Source: Devosia sp. FKR38 (GTDB lineage Bacteria; Pseudomonadota; Alphaproteobacteria; Rhizobiales; Devosiaceae). Taken from it: a stretch of DNA of 64,000 nucleotides. The notes beneath the pieces were generated by a model. It searched no databases, had not been told where the DNA came from, and saw only the letters and a program-made list of their open reading frames with translations. This document shows, one piece after another, positions 7,490 through 16,148 of the stretch. Each line of letters opens with the position of its first letter. Position 1 is the first letter of the stretch. Position numbers and translations under genes: made by a program. The stretch is from the NCBI RefSeq assembly GCF_005222805.1, contig NZ_STGC01000005.1:372001-436000 (forward strand), in the 5' to 3' direction.

Positions 7490-8046
7490 ACGCCGATCTC
7501 GAAATAGCCCAGCGCGTCGCCGATGGCCTCTTCCTCATAGCCCAGATGGGACAGCAGCACGCGTTCGAGCGCGTGATAGACGGTTTTGGTGTCTTCAAAG
7601 CGCGATTGGGTCGGCTCGGCGGCCAGATCATTGAGCGCATCGATGAGCCGAACCAAGAGTTCGTGCACCACCTCATGCTCGGCCACCAGGCGTTCGGCAA
7701 TGGCCTTATAGACCGGGCTCTGCGCGGCCAGCGCCGGGAAGATCGCCTCGTCCTCGATGGAATGATGCGTATGCACCACCTGGCAATAGCGGCCGCACAG
7801 ATTACCAAAGCGGCGGTAGTTGGCGACCATGGCGAGATCGCCGGTTTCGGCGGCCACATCGGCGGGGCTCGCCTCGCCAGCGGCGGCGCGCTGGATCAGC
7901 GTGGCCAGCGTCTCCATATTGTGGCGCAGATGATCATGGATCATGCGCAAATGCTGGCCGGGCGCGCGCTGGGCCGCGGTCAGGCCCTCGAGGCGCGGAG
8001 CGGCGGGACGGGTGGCGTCGTCGAGAAAAGCAATATTGAGCAACAT
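7486..8046 (-). CDS. Hemerythrin HHE-domain protein
   Basis: A 186-residue four-helix protein with candidate di-iron ligands: HLRMIHDHLRHN in helix 1, HTHHSIEDEAIFPAL in helix 2, AEHEVVHELL in helix 3, and HLGYEEEAIGDAL in helix 4. Such cytosolic hemerythrins bind O2 or NO or buffer iron and redox stress. The ATG at 8046 starts the family-like part; the frame extends further upstream but without similarity. The gene is tail-to-tail with SRAP. Regulation is not visible. Confidence 0.85.
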   Translation of the reverse strand: MLLNIAFLDDATRPAAPRLEGLTAAQRAPGQHLRMIHDHLRHNMETLATLIQRAAAGEASPADVAAETGDLAMVANYRRFGNLCGRYCQVVHTHHSIEDEAIFPALAAQSPVYKAIAERLVAEHEVVHELLVRLIDALNDLAAEPTQSRFEDTKTVYHALERVLLSHLGYEEEAIGDALGYFEIGV

Positions 8047-8171
8047 GGCCCACAGATGGCGCGCCGTGCCGTTCCCGACAAGACGGCACCAATTTGTTAC
8101 CGTGGTTGCCATTCGAGCGTAGCGCTCATGGCCATCTCGCTTCAATCCGCTCCACCGGAAGCGGATTTCCC

Positions 8172-9596
8172 CTACGGGTCGGTTCGAAGCATCTTGCCCG
8201 GATTGAGAATGCCGCGCGGATCGAGCGCGGTCTTGATGGCGCGCATCATCTCGATGGCCACCGGATCCTTGACCTGCACCAGCAGCTCGCGCTTGAGCTG
8301 GCCAATGCCATGCTCGGCCGAGACCGAGCCGCTGAGATCAAGCACGATCTCATAGATGGCTTCGTGCAGTTTCTCGTCGTTTTCGGCCATGAAGGCCTTG
8401 GGCTCGGCGCCGACAGGCTGGCTGAAATTGAAGTGAATATTGCCATCGCCCATATGCCCGAAGGGCACGGCGCGAATGCCGGGCACCAGGCGCTCGGCCG
8501 CCGCCGTGCCGCGCGCGATCAGCGCTGGGACCGCCGCGATGGGCACCGAGACGTCATGCTTGACCGAAGCGCCTTCCTTGGACTGCACCTCGCTCATCTG
8601 CTCGCGGAAGGCCCACATGCGCGTGCGATCGGCCAGCGACTCGGCAAAGACGGCATTGTCGAGCAGGCCCTGGGCAAAGCCGGCCTCGATGGCGGACTGC
8701 AGCACCCCCGGCGTGCCGCCGGCCATGCGCGAGACTTCGATCAATCCGTACCACGGGGAGGGGCCAGCGGTGGGGTCGCGATCCAGCATGCCATGGCGCA
8801 GCTGCATGTCGAGCCCGATGTGCGGCACGATCTCGAAGGCATTGAGCCGCGCGCCGATGCGGGCGCGCAGCAGCTCAAACAGCGGCAGGGCCGCATCCGG
8901 CCCGCTGATATTGACCAGGCAGGTCTCATAGTCTTCCGGCTTGGGGAAGAGCTTGAGCGTCGCCGCCGTGATGATGCCAAGCGTACCCTCGGCGCCGACC
9001 AGGAGGTCGCGCAGATCATAGCCGGTATTGTCTTTTTTCAGGGAATTGAGGCCCTGATAGAGCCGCCCGTCGGCCAGCACGGCCTCGACGCCCATGGTCA
9101 GCTCGCGCGCATTGCCATAGGCCAGCACATTGACGCCGCCGGCATTGGACGAGAGCAGGCCGCCGATGCGGGCCGAGCCCTGTGAGGCCAGCCAGAGTGG
9201 AAAGATCGTATTCTCGGCCTCTGCGGCCTTGTGGGCGTTTTCAAGGATCACCCCGGCTTCCGCCGTCATGGCGCCCGCCGCCGTATCGATGGCGCGGATG
9301 CGATCGAGCCGGGCGAGGCTGACGATCACCTCATCGCCGCGCAGCGGCACCTGCGCGCCGACCAGGCCCGTATTGCCGCCCTGGGGGATGATGCCGACAC
9401 GGTGCTCATGCGCCCAGGCGAGAATGGCCTGCACCTGGGCCACCGAGCCGGGCAGGGCCACGGCGGCGGCGCCGGTGTGGAAGCGCTTGCGCGGCTCCTT
9501 GAGATAATTGCCCATCTGCTCGGGCGCGCCCATCACGGCGGCCTCGCCGATCAGGCTGGAGAGCTGGGCAACGATGGCGGAAGCGGCAAGCGTCAT
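8172..9596 (-). CDS. FAD-linked oxidoreductase (GlcD / D-2-hydroxyacid dehydrogenase type)
   Basis: A 474-residue flavoprotein of the VAO/PCMH family. The FAD-binding part contains IIPQGGNTGLVGAQVP, SNAGGVNVLAYGNARELTMGVEAVL and GAEGTLGIITAATLKLFP. The C-terminal FAD-oxidase domain contains FGHMGDGNIHFNFS, a Zn/substrate histidine motif, and SVSAEHGIGQLKRELL, ending in NPGKML. Substrates are D-lactate, glycolate or D-2-hydroxyglutarate in relatives; sequence alone does not decide. The ATG at 9596 begins the conserved region. A short inverted repeat (8144-8167) beyond its stop may end transcription. Confidence 0.85.
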   Translation of the reverse strand: MTLAASAIVAQLSSLIGEAAVMGAPEQMGNYLKEPRKRFHTGAAAVALPGSVAQVQAILAWAHEHRVGIIPQGGNTGLVGAQVPLRGDEVIVSLARLDRIRAIDTAAGAMTAEAGVILENAHKAAEAENTIFPLWLASQGSARIGGLLSSNAGGVNVLAYGNARELTMGVEAVLADGRLYQGLNSLKKDNTGYDLRDLLVGAEGTLGIITAATLKLFPKPEDYETCLVNISGPDAALPLFELLRARIGARLNAFEIVPHIGLDMQLRHGMLDRDPTAGPSPWYGLIEVSRMAGGTPGVLQSAIEAGFAQGLLDNAVFAESLADRTRMWAFREQMSEVQSKEGASVKHDVSVPIAAVPALIARGTAAAERLVPGIRAVPFGHMGDGNIHFNFSQPVGAEPKAFMAENDEKLHEAIYEIVLDLSGSVSAEHGIGQLKRELLVQVKDPVAIEMMRAIKTALDPRGILNPGKMLRTDP

Positions 9597-9891
9597 GGAC
9601 AGGGTCCGGCTGGGGCAGGGATGTGGATCGGTAAAAGCGCGCCGCACAATGGCCTTTGCCGCCGCGCCGTTCAAGCGCCGCCGCGTCCGTCACCCGCGGC
9701 ATGGCAGCCCTCCGCCCCGGCCTCTGGCACACTTGGGCAAGTCCGATAGGTTAATGCGCGCTTTACGGTGAACGGTCGCGCGTCTTGCCGCGGCCGGTCG
9801 CCGCTATAGTGTGCCCCGGGGCAGAGGACTGCCCTGCCGACTGATTCTCTAGCCTTTGGGACGCGTCGTGACGACGGCGTGGCGTGATACG

Positions 9892-10503
9892 ATGACAGCG
9901 CTGGTCTGGCCGGAAATCTACTTTATCCGGCATGGGGAAACGCCCTGGAACGCCGAGCGCCGCTATCAGGGCCGCAAGGACATTCCGCTCAACGACAAGG
10001 GCCGTGGCCAGGCCAACCAGAACGGCAAGACGCTGGCCGCGCTGTTTGCGGCGCGCGGGCTCGATCCGCTGGCCTTTGAATGGCATGCCTCCCCGCTCGG
10101 ACGCACCCGCGAGACCATGGACCGCGTCCGCGCCGGCTTCGCCTTGCACCTGCCCGAGGTGCAGTATGACGTGCGCCTGATGGAAATCAGCTTCGGCGTG
10201 CTCGAGGGCAGCCTGCACGAGGAGCTGCCGGCCAATATGGCCGTGGCCCCCGGCGCGCGCGACGAGGCCTATTACGACTATCGCCCCGAAAATGGCGAGA
10301 ACTACCGCGACGTCGAGGCCCGGCTCGCCGAATTCTCTCGCGTGCTCAAGGGGCCTTCGGTGGTGGTGGCCCATGGCGGTATCGCGCGCACGCTGCGCGT
10401 GCTGATCGAGAAGGCGCCCATCATCGAGGTGATCAACTGGGCGCCGCCGCAGGACGCCATCATGCACTTTACCCCGGGCCGCATGGAGCTGCTGCGGGGG
10501 TAG
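9892..10503 (+). CDS. Histidine phosphatase superfamily (phosphoglycerate mutase-like)
   Basis: A 203-residue cytosolic phosphatase. The catalytic motif is FIRHGETPWNAERRYQGRKD near residues 9-29, with the phospho-accepting His in RHGE. The second histidine lies in VVVAHGGIARTL near residue 160. The middle element GVLEGSLHEE supplies the acid. The substrate is unknown. Start ATG 9892 is preferred over an upstream GTG at 9868. It is transcribed towards the toxin-antitoxin pair but has its own frame and spacing. Confidence 0.88.
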   Translation: MTALVWPEIYFIRHGETPWNAERRYQGRKDIPLNDKGRGQANQNGKTLAALFAARGLDPLAFEWHASPLGRTRETMDRVRAGFALHLPEVQYDVRLMEISFGVLEGSLHEELPANMAVAPGARDEAYYDYRPENGENYRDVEARLAEFSRVLKGPSVVVAHGGIARTLRVLIEKAPIIEVINWAPPQDAIMHFTPGRMELLRG

Positions 10504-10568
10504 GGGCGATGTTGTTCAGGGTGACGTTCGGGCTTATGTTGTGACGACATGAGCCGGTGGAGGCGCCT

Positions 10569-10805
10569 GTGAACGAGATCAAGAAGTCCGAACTGTTCAT
10601 ATCCGATAACGGGCAGGCCGTGCGGGTCCCGGCAGGGTTCGAACTGCCGGGCACGGAGGTCATCGTAACCAAGGATGGCGACCGGCTCATCATTGAGCCC
10701 AAGCGGCAGTCGTTGCGAGAGTTCCTGGACACCCTGGAACCCCTGGACATCGAGTGGCCCGATGTTGACGAGGGGCTGCTGCCACCTGACGACATCAATC
10801 TATGA
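10569..10805 (+). CDS. vapB: AbrB/MazE-type (VapB) antitoxin
   Basis: A 78-residue protein starting at GTG 10569 with GGAGG 6 bp upstream. The N-terminal swapped-hairpin fold shows FISDNGQAVRVPAGFELPGTEVIVTKDGDRLIIEPK, the SpoVT/AbrB pattern that binds promoter DNA. The acidic C-terminus (LDIEWPDVDEGLLPPDDINL) would thread into the toxin. Its stop overlaps the toxin start as ATGA (10802-10805), a coupling typical of vapBC. Confidence 0.9.
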   Translation: MNEIKKSELFISDNGQAVRVPAGFELPGTEVIVTKDGDRLIIEPKRQSLREFLDTLEPLDIEWPDVDEGLLPPDDINL

Positions 10806-11206
10806 GCTATCGTGCAATGTTGGACACAAACATCGTGTCCAACGCTTTGCGGTTTCCCAATGGCAACGCTGCGGCGCGAATGACTGAGCCCGACCAGAAG
10901 CCGATTTGCGTTTCGGTCGTGGTTGCCGAAGAGCTCTATTTTGGCGCGCGCAAGGTGCGGTCTGAGAAGCTCTTCGGTCAGATTGCAGGTATTCTTCGGA
11001 CCATCGATGTGTTGCCGATCGATGAGCCGGTCGCTCATGCCTTCGCCGAAATCCGCGCCCATCTTGAACACAGTGGAACACCCATCGGGCCATATGACAT
11101 GCTGATCGCAGCGCATGCGCTGGCCCTCGATCTCCCGCTGGTCACGGCCAATATCGGTGAATTCGCCCGTGTGCCGGATCTGCGCCTGGAAAACTGGCTC
11201 GATTGA
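10802..11206 (+). CDS. vapC: VapC-type PIN ribonuclease toxin
   Basis: A 134-residue PIN-domain endoribonuclease. Acidic active-site residues are visible: Asp in YRAMLDTNIVS (near 8), Glu in VVAEELYFGA (near 43), Asp in IGPYDMLIAAHAL (near 99), with a further NIGEFARV patch. It cleaves RNA (tRNA or rRNA in studied members) when not bound by the antitoxin. It overlaps the AbrB antitoxin gene by 4 bp. A second toxin-antitoxin pair begins 160 bp downstream. Confidence 0.92.
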   Translation: MSYRAMLDTNIVSNALRFPNGNAAARMTEPDQKPICVSVVVAEELYFGARKVRSEKLFGQIAGILRTIDVLPIDEPVAHAFAEIRAHLEHSGTPIGPYDMLIAAHALALDLPLVTANIGEFARVPDLRLENWLD

Positions 11207-11347
11207 CCTGACGGGTCGGCGGCGGGCCCGGCTACAACCACCGACAAACAGGTCCAAGTGGGCAAGAGCATGGCCGTTGCAGCGCAGTGGCGTTGCCGGT
11301 CATTCATGTTCAAGGTACTTGATTTGGTGCTGAATTCAGGTCATTTA

Positions 11348-11369
11348 TTGGCATCAAGGAAGGTGCCAA
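11348..11369. promoter_or_regulatory. Inverted repeat overlapping the ribosome binding site of the Phd antitoxin
   Basis: TTGGCA (11348-11353) and TGCCAA (11364-11369) form a perfect 6-bp dyad with a 10-bp centre that contains AAGGAAGG, the Shine-Dalgarno sequence, immediately before ATG 11370. It could be the operator bound by the Phd/RelE complex, or an RNA hairpin hiding the ribosome site. Confidence 0.5.
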
Positions 11370-11636
11370 ATGAACGAACACATTCAGCGCATCGATAGCC
11401 AGCGCCTGGTCTCGATCACCGACCTGAAGAAAAATCCCTCCGCGGTGATCGCTGCGGCCCAAGATGGGCCGGTGGCCGTGCTCAACCACAATCGGGTGAC
11501 GGCCTACATCATCAAGCCTGAGGTCTATCAGGACATGCTGGATCGCCTCGAAGACCTCGAGGATATCGCGACCGTGCTGGAGCGCCAGCACGACGCCACC
11601 ATCGCCGTCAGCATCGATGACCTCGCCAAGCTATAG
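11370..11636 (+). CDS. Phd/YefM-type antitoxin
   Basis: An 88-residue antitoxin: SITDLKKNPSAVIAAAQDGPVAVLNHNRVTAYIIKPEVYQDML is the typical YefM/Phd DNA-binding fold, and the tail (LEDIATVLERQHDATIAVSIDDL) would wrap the toxin. The ATG at 11370 follows AAGGAAGG. It overlaps the RelE toxin gene by 20 bp, and binds its own promoter in studied relatives, consistent with the inverted repeat at the start. Confidence 0.9.
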   Translation: MNEHIQRIDSQRLVSITDLKKNPSAVIAAAQDGPVAVLNHNRVTAYIIKPEVYQDMLDRLEDLEDIATVLERQHDATIAVSIDDLAKL

Positions 11637-11922
11637 TCTTGCCTTCAACGAGAAGGCGGCCAAGGAATGGCGCAAGCTCGATAATAGCCTCAAGCAGCAG
11701 TTTGCGGCCCGTTTGGCCGAACGGCTCATCCATCCACGCATTGCTTCGGCGGCCCTGCATGGCATGCCGGACTGCTACAAGATCAAGCTGCGCGATGCCG
11801 GCTATCGGCTGGTGTATCAGGTCGTCGATCAGACCATCACCGTCGTGGTGATCGCCATTGGCCGGCGCGACGGCGGCGATGCCTACCGCGCGGCCGAACG
11901 CCGGTTGCAGGACCGCGATTGA
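11617..11922 (+). CDS. RelE/ParE-type toxin
   Basis: A 101-residue basic protein: SYSLAFNEKAAKEWRKLDNSLKQQFAARL, then HGMPDCYKIKLRDAGYRLVYQVVDQTITVVVIAIGRRDGGDAYRAA. This is the RelE fold with its conserved Arg/Lys and C-terminal RxxxxY-like patch, acting as a ribosome-dependent mRNA interferase in studied RelE proteins. Translation is coupled to the antitoxin by overlap. It directly follows a VapBC module, so two modules of different class are in tandem ahead of aroC. Confidence 0.9.
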   Translation: MTSPSYSLAFNEKAAKEWRKLDNSLKQQFAARLAERLIHPRIASAALHGMPDCYKIKLRDAGYRLVYQVVDQTITVVVIAIGRRDGGDAYRAAERRLQDRD

Positions 11923-11970
11923 CCTGACCGCGCCCGGCTCCTAGAACGTCGCCAACCACGGGGCCGCGCC

Positions 11971-13086
11971 ATGTCGTTCAATACATTCGGGACTTTGTTT
12001 CGCTTCACCACCTGGGGCGAGAGCCATGGGCCGGCGCTGGGCGTGGTGGTGGATGGCTGCCCGCCCGGACTGACGCTGACGCCCGAGATCATCCAGCGCG
12101 ATCTTGACCGCCGCAAGCCGGGCCAGTCCAAATATACGACGCAGCGCCGCGAGGACGATGCGGTCAAGATCCTCTCGGGCGTCTTCGAGGACGAGCGCAC
12201 CGACGGGCCGCGCACCACGGGCACGCCGATCTCGCTGCTGATCGAGAACACCGACCAGCGCTCCAAGGACTATTCGGAGATCCGCGACAAATACCGTCCG
12301 GGCCATGCCGACTATACCTATGATCAGAAATACGGCATCCGCGACTATCGCGGCGGCGGGCGCACCTCGGCGCGCGAAACCGCCGCCCGCGTTGCTGCCG
12401 GCGCCGTGGCCCGCCAGGTGCTGGCCGGCATCACCATTCGCGCCAGCCTCGTGCAGGTCGGTCCGCACAAGATCGACTACGGCAACTTTGACTGGGACCA
12501 GGTGGGTGAGAACCCCTTCTTCTGCGCCGACGCCACGGCGGCCGCGCTCTGGGCCGATTATCTCGATGGCATCCGCAAGGATGGCAATTCGGTTGGGGCG
12601 GTGATCGAGGTGGTGGCCGAAGGCGTGCCGGCCGGCTGGGGCGCGCCGATCTATGGCAAGCTGAGCGCTGACCTCGCCTCGGCCATGATGAGCATCAATG
12701 CGGTCAAGGCGGTGGAAATCGGCGCCGGCTTTGAATCGGCCAGCCTGACCGGCGTCGAGAATGCCGACCAGATGCGGGCGGGGGCGGACAAGCCCTATTT
12801 CCTCTCCAACCATGCCGGTGGCATTCTGGGCGGCATTTCCAATGGCGACCCCATTGTCTGCCGCTTCGCCGTCAAGCCGACGTCGTCAATCCTGACGCCG
12901 CGCCAGACCGTGACCACCGCCAATGCCGACACCGACATCATCACCAAGGGCCGCCACGACCCCTGCGTCGGCATTCGTGCCGTGCCGGTGGGCGAGGCCA
13001 TGATGGCGCTGGTGCTGGCCGATCACTTCCTGCGCCACCGCGGCCAGACCGGTCGCGACGGCGCTGTGGGCTTCGAGCGGAACTAG
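11971..13086 (+). CDS. aroC: Chorismate synthase
   Basis: A 371-residue enzyme that makes chorismate from EPSP, the last shikimate step, using reduced FMN. Signatures are [21 protein letters not shown] near the N-terminus, the second family motif [22 protein letters not shown] (about 130-150), and the third motif [17 protein letters not shown] near the C-terminus. It is full length with ATG at 11971. A hairpin separates it from the convergent PhnA-like gene. Confidence 0.96.
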   Translation: MSFNTFGTLFRFTTWGESHGPALGVVVDGCPPGLTLTPEIIQRDLDRRKPGQSKYTTQRREDDAVKILSGVFEDERTDGPRTTGTPISLLIENTDQRSKDYSEIRDKYRPGHADYTYDQKYGIRDYRGGGRTSARETAARVAAGAVARQVLAGITIRASLVQVGPHKIDYGNFDWDQVGENPFFCADATAAALWADYLDGIRKDGNSVGAVIEVVAEGVPAGWGAPIYGKLSADLASAMMSINAVKAVEIGAGFESASLTGVENADQMRAGADKPYFLSNHAGGILGGISNGDPIVCRFAVKPTSSILTPRQTVTTANADTDIITKGRHDPCVGIRAVPVGEAMMALVLADHFLRHRGQTGRDGAVGFERN

Positions 13087-13092
13087 GGACGT

Positions 13093-13115
13093 ACCCCGTC
13101 CGTGCTGGACGGGGT
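13093..13115. terminator. Hairpin between convergent aroC and PhnA-like gene
   Basis: ACCCCGTCC (13093-13101) pairs perfectly with GGACGGGGT (13107-13115) across a 5-base loop. It lies seven bases after the aroC stop and seven before the stop of the convergent gene. There is no strong U-tract, so it is a probable but not classical bidirectional terminator. Confidence 0.5.
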
Positions 13116-13121
13116 GGCAGA

Positions 13122-13427
13122 CTAGCGCTTGCGGACGAATTCGGTGCGCAGCACCAGGCCCTTGATGGCGTCGTGGCGGCAGTCGATCTCTTCGGGATTG
13201 TCGGTCAGGCGGATCGACTTGATCACGGTGCCCTGCTTGATGGTCTGCCCGGCGCCCTTGACCTTGAGATCCTTGATCAGCACCACCTGATCGCCATCGG
13301 CCAGCGGCGTGCCGGCAGAATCGACCACCACAATGGCCGCGTCGGCAGCAGCGACGACCTCGGAGGCCGGACGCCATTCGCCACTGGCTTCGTCATAAAC
13401 ATAGTCGTCATTGCCGTCAGTCATCAT
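13122..13427 (-). CDS. PhnA-like protein (YjdM family, alkylphosphonate-utilisation name)
   Basis: A 101-residue protein. The C-terminal two-thirds (VVDSAGTPLADGDQVVLIKDLKVKGAGQTIKQGTVIKSIRLTDNPEEIDCRHDAIKGLVLRTEFVRK) is the conserved PhnA C-terminal domain. The usual N-terminal zinc-ribbon is absent, replaced by a short YVYDEASGEWRPASE segment. Despite the name, a role in phosphonate use is not established. ATG at 13427 or 13424. Confidence 0.85.
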   Translation of the reverse strand: MMTDGNDDYVYDEASGEWRPASEVVAAADAAIVVVDSAGTPLADGDQVVLIKDLKVKGAGQTIKQGTVIKSIRLTDNPEEIDCRHDAIKGLVLRTEFVRKR

Positions 13428-13512
13428 CAATCCGGGGTTGGTCGCGCCAGGATAGGAGCGCGTTGCGCCCGTGCTAGCGCTTCGGGGCGCAGAACACAAA
13501 TGCCTTTGCCGC

Positions 13513-14253
13513 TCAGGCGGCGCGGGCAAACACCAGAACGGTTTCCACATTGCCGTCGCCGCCGGCAATCGGCGATGTCACCGAGAGGCGATGGGCAAAG
13601 CCCTGTTCGACCATAAAGGCGATAACCTCGTCCAGCGCCACGGCAATGGCCTCCGGACTGCTGACAATGCCGCCCTTGCCCACATTGCTGCGGCCAACCT
13701 CGAACTGCGGCTTGAAGAGGATCACCGCCTGGGCGTTCGTCGTACACAGCGCCAGCGGCGCCGCCAGCACCTTGGTGACCGAGACAAAGCTGACGTCGGA
13801 AACCAGGAGGTCAATCGGCTCAGCGATCAACTCAGGCGTGAGATCGCGCGCATTGACCCCTTCCATGCTGACCACGCGGTCGCTGCCCTTGAGGCGCTGG
13901 TGTAACTGGTCGTGGCCCACATCGACCGCATAGATGCGGCGGGCGCCGCGCTCCATCAGCACCTGGGTAAAGCCCCCGGTGGAGGCGCCGACGTCGATGC
14001 AGGTCAGCCCCGTGGGGTCGATGCCGCCGGCATCGAGCCCGGCCACCAGCTTGAGTGCGGCGCGCGAGACGTAATTGGCGGCCGGATCGCTGAGCGCCAG
14101 CACATCATCCTTGCCCACCATCTGGTTCTGCTTGTGCGCGACGGTGCCATTGATGGTCACCGTGCCGCGCAGGATGGCGTCGCGCGCCCGGGCGCGGCTG
14201 GGGGCCAGGCCGCGCTGTTCCAGCGCCAGATCGAGCCTGATGCGCTCGCTCAC
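13513..14253 (-). CDS. tlyA: TlyA family rRNA 2'-O-methyltransferase / hemolysin A
   Basis: A 246-residue protein with an N-terminal S4 RNA-binding domain (RIRLDLALEQRGLAPSRARARDAILRGTVTING) and an FtsJ-like SAM methyltransferase domain containing IDVGASTGGFTQVLMERGA, AVDVGHDQLH, and SDVSFVSV. TlyA methylates cytidine 2'-OH of ribosomal RNA in Mycobacterium; substrates in alphaproteobacteria are not settled. The start overlaps the stop of the SCO gene as ATGA. Confidence 0.9.
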   Translation of the reverse strand: MSERIRLDLALEQRGLAPSRARARDAILRGTVTINGTVAHKQNQMVGKDDVLALSDPAANYVSRAALKLVAGLDAGGIDPTGLTCIDVGASTGGFTQVLMERGARRIYAVDVGHDQLHQRLKGSDRVVSMEGVNARDLTPELIAEPIDLLVSDVSFVSVTKVLAAPLALCTTNAQAVILFKPQFEVGRSNVGKGGIVSSPEAIAVALDEVIAFMVEQGFAHRLSVTSPIAGGDGNVETVLVFARAA

Positions 14254-14852
14254 CCCTGCACCAGGCGCTTGACCTTGGCCATGGCAGTTTCCTTGGGCTC
14301 CTCATAGGCAATGGTGCCCTGGAAGGTGCCGTCGGCCTTGACGAGGAAAGTCAGGGCCGTGTGGTTGACCGTGTAATAGGGATCGCCGGGTTCGCCGAAC
14401 TTTTCGGAGAACACGCCGAACGCCGCCTTGGCATTTTCGGTCTGTTCGAGGCTGCTGCCGACCAGGCCAATGACGCTGGGGTCAAAGCCCTCGACATAGC
14501 TCTTGAGCATGTCGAGCGTATCGCGCTCGGGGTCGACCGAGACAAAGATGATGCGCAACTGGTCCGGGGTCAGCCCGAGTTCGGCGCGGATCGCCGTGGT
14601 CTCGGCCAACGTCGTCGGGCAGACGTCGGGGCAATAGGTATAGCCAAAAAAGATCAGGCTCGGCACGCCGCGCAGATCGTCCTGCGTGAAGGCGCCACCC
14701 CTGGTGGAATTGAGCGCGAACTCCTGGCCGGTGATGCCCAGCGGCCGAGCGGGTGGGCGGAACAGGTACAGCGCAGTAGCGCCCAGGGCCACCACGGCGA
14801 CCAGGGTCCAGAGCACAATGCGGAAGGCGCGCAGCGATTTGGGCGTGGCCAT
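14250..14852 (-). CDS. SCO1/SenC family copper chaperone
   Basis: A 200-residue protein anchored by one N-terminal membrane helix (IVLWTLVAVVALGATALYLF). The thioredoxin-like domain carries the copper site CPDVC in FFGYTYCPDVCPTTL (near 80) and the distal His in YTVNHTALTFLV (near 165). It loads copper into cytochrome c oxidase at the periplasmic face. It overlaps tlyA by 4 bp and sits 8 bp downstream of xseB, so xseB, this gene and tlyA probably form one transcript. Confidence 0.92.
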   Translation of the reverse strand: MATPKSLRAFRIVLWTLVAVVALGATALYLFRPPARPLGITGQEFALNSTRGGAFTQDDLRGVPSLIFFGYTYCPDVCPTTLAETTAIRAELGLTPDQLRIIFVSVDPERDTLDMLKSYVEGFDPSVIGLVGSSLEQTENAKAAFGVFSEKFGEPGDPYYTVNHTALTFLVKADGTFQGTIAYEEPKETAMAKVKRLVQG

Positions 14853-14860
14853 GGCTTGGC

Positions 14861-15103
14861 CTAAGCGTCCAGCGGCTCGGTGCCGGTGGCCTTGCCATCG
14901 CGCGACAGGGTGATCTTTTCGATACGGGCCTCTGCCGCCTTGAGCAGGGCCTCGCAATGGGCCTTGAGGGCCTCGCCGCGCTCATAGATGGCGATCGATT
15001 CCGCCAGGGGCGCGCGGCCCGATTCCAGCTTGCCGACGATTTCCTCAAGCTGGGCCAATGCGGCCTCAAAGCTCAGTGTCTTGACGTCATCCATCTCGGC
15101 CAT
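14861..15103 (-). CDS. xseB: Exodeoxyribonuclease VII small subunit
   Basis: An 80-residue protein: [55 protein letters not shown] is the whole conserved XseB two-helix pattern. It partners with XseA (not in this window) to degrade single-stranded DNA into oligonucleotides. It lies between the deacetylase-like gene and the SCO gene, all on the minus strand with gaps of about 10 bp. Confidence 0.95.
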   Translation of the reverse strand: MAEMDDVKTLSFEAALAQLEEIVGKLESGRAPLAESIAIYERGEALKAHCEALLKAAEARIEKITLSRDGKATGTEPLDA

Positions 15104-15113
15104 GGCAGATTTC

Positions 15114-16061
15114 CTATTCGTCGAGGCGCCCGATGGCGCCGTCCATCAGCATGGCCACATGGTGCGAAACACCCCCGGCCAGGCCCTTGAGGTCATAGCC
15201 ACCTTCGAGCAGCGAGACAATGCGGTTGCCGCAGCAACGGTCCGCCACATCCATCAACTTCCCCGTGAGCCAGCCATAGTCCGACGATTGCCAGCGCAAT
15301 TGCGCCAGGGGATCGCGCTCATGCGCGTCAAAGCCGGCCGAGATCAGGATCAGGTCGGGCGAGAAATCCACCAGCGCCGGCAACACGCGCGTCAGATAGG
15401 CCTCGCGCATGGCCTCGCCGTCGCTATTGGGGTCGAGCGGGGTGTTGCTGATATTGCCCACGCCCGTCTCGCTGGCCTTGCCCGTGCCGGGATAGAGCGG
15501 CATCTGGTGGGTCGAGGCATAAAAGACGCTCGGGTCGGCCTGGAAAATATCCTGCGTGCCATTGCCGTGATGGACGTCGAAATCGACGATGGCGATGCGC
15601 TCGGCGCCATATTTGCGCTGCGCCTCGCGCGCCACGATGGCCACGGTATTGATCAGGCAAAAGCCCATGGGCGTGGCCGCTTCGGCATGATGGCCCGGTG
15701 GGCGAATGGCGCAAAAGGCATTGTCGGCCGCGCCCAGCAGCACCGCGTCGAGCGCGTCGAGCGCGCCGCCCAGTCCGGTGGCGGCGGCAGCCATGGAATT
15801 GGCCGAGATGAAGGTGTCAGCGTCGAGCTGGCCGATGCCCTCGGCGGGGCGAGCATCGCGCAACTGCCCGAGATAGCCGGGACCATGCACCAGTTCGGCC
15901 AGCGTCAGATCGCCCGAGATGGCATCGCGGCGCAGCAGTCCGTCAAAACGCGACCGGCTCAGCGCCTCCAGCACGGCCGCAATGCGGTCGGCGCGCTCGG
16001 GGTGGCCGTGCGGCGTGGCATGGTCGGCATAGTTCTGCTGGCTGATGAGCAGTGTTGTCAC
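15114..16061 (-). CDS. Histone-deacetylase family (acetoin utilisation/HDAC-like) protein
   Basis: A 315-residue arginase-fold zinc hydrolase. The active-site tandem histidines are in [21 protein letters not shown] (~120), zinc ligands in [15 protein letters not shown] (~160) and [16 protein letters not shown] (~250), and the transition-state Tyr region is SLLEGGYDL. It would deacetylate acetyl-lysine proteins or acetyl-polyamines; the substrate is not clear. It is the first gene of a compact minus-strand run through xseB, SCO1 and tlyA. Confidence 0.9.
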   Translation of the reverse strand: MTTLLISQQNYADHATPHGHPERADRIAAVLEALSRSRFDGLLRRDAISGDLTLAELVHGPGYLGQLRDARPAEGIGQLDADTFISANSMAAAATGLGGALDALDAVLLGAADNAFCAIRPPGHHAEAATPMGFCLINTVAIVAREAQRKYGAERIAIVDFDVHHGNGTQDIFQADPSVFYASTHQMPLYPGTGKASETGVGNISNTPLDPNSDGEAMREAYLTRVLPALVDFSPDLILISAGFDAHERDPLAQLRWQSSDYGWLTGKLMDVADRCCGNRIVSLLEGGYDLKGLAGGVSHHVAMLMDGAIGRLDE

Positions 16062-16148
16062 GCGGGCATGATCTCCATTGGCTCGGCCCCTTCGTCTTGA
16101 CGCGCCGGGGGGAGGTTGTCAAACAACGCCGTGAGCAAGAAGGACCCC

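Noticed and set aside
10510-10530. LexA-type box (GTTC spaced from GTTC) ahead of the VapB gene
   Set aside because: The two GTTC halves are separated by eight bases, not the seven of the alphaproteobacterial SOS box.
11941-12813. Minus-strand frame (290 codons) opposite aroC
   Set aside because: Composition is Arg/Gly/His/Ala-rich with no family motif, and aroC is unmistakable on the other strand.
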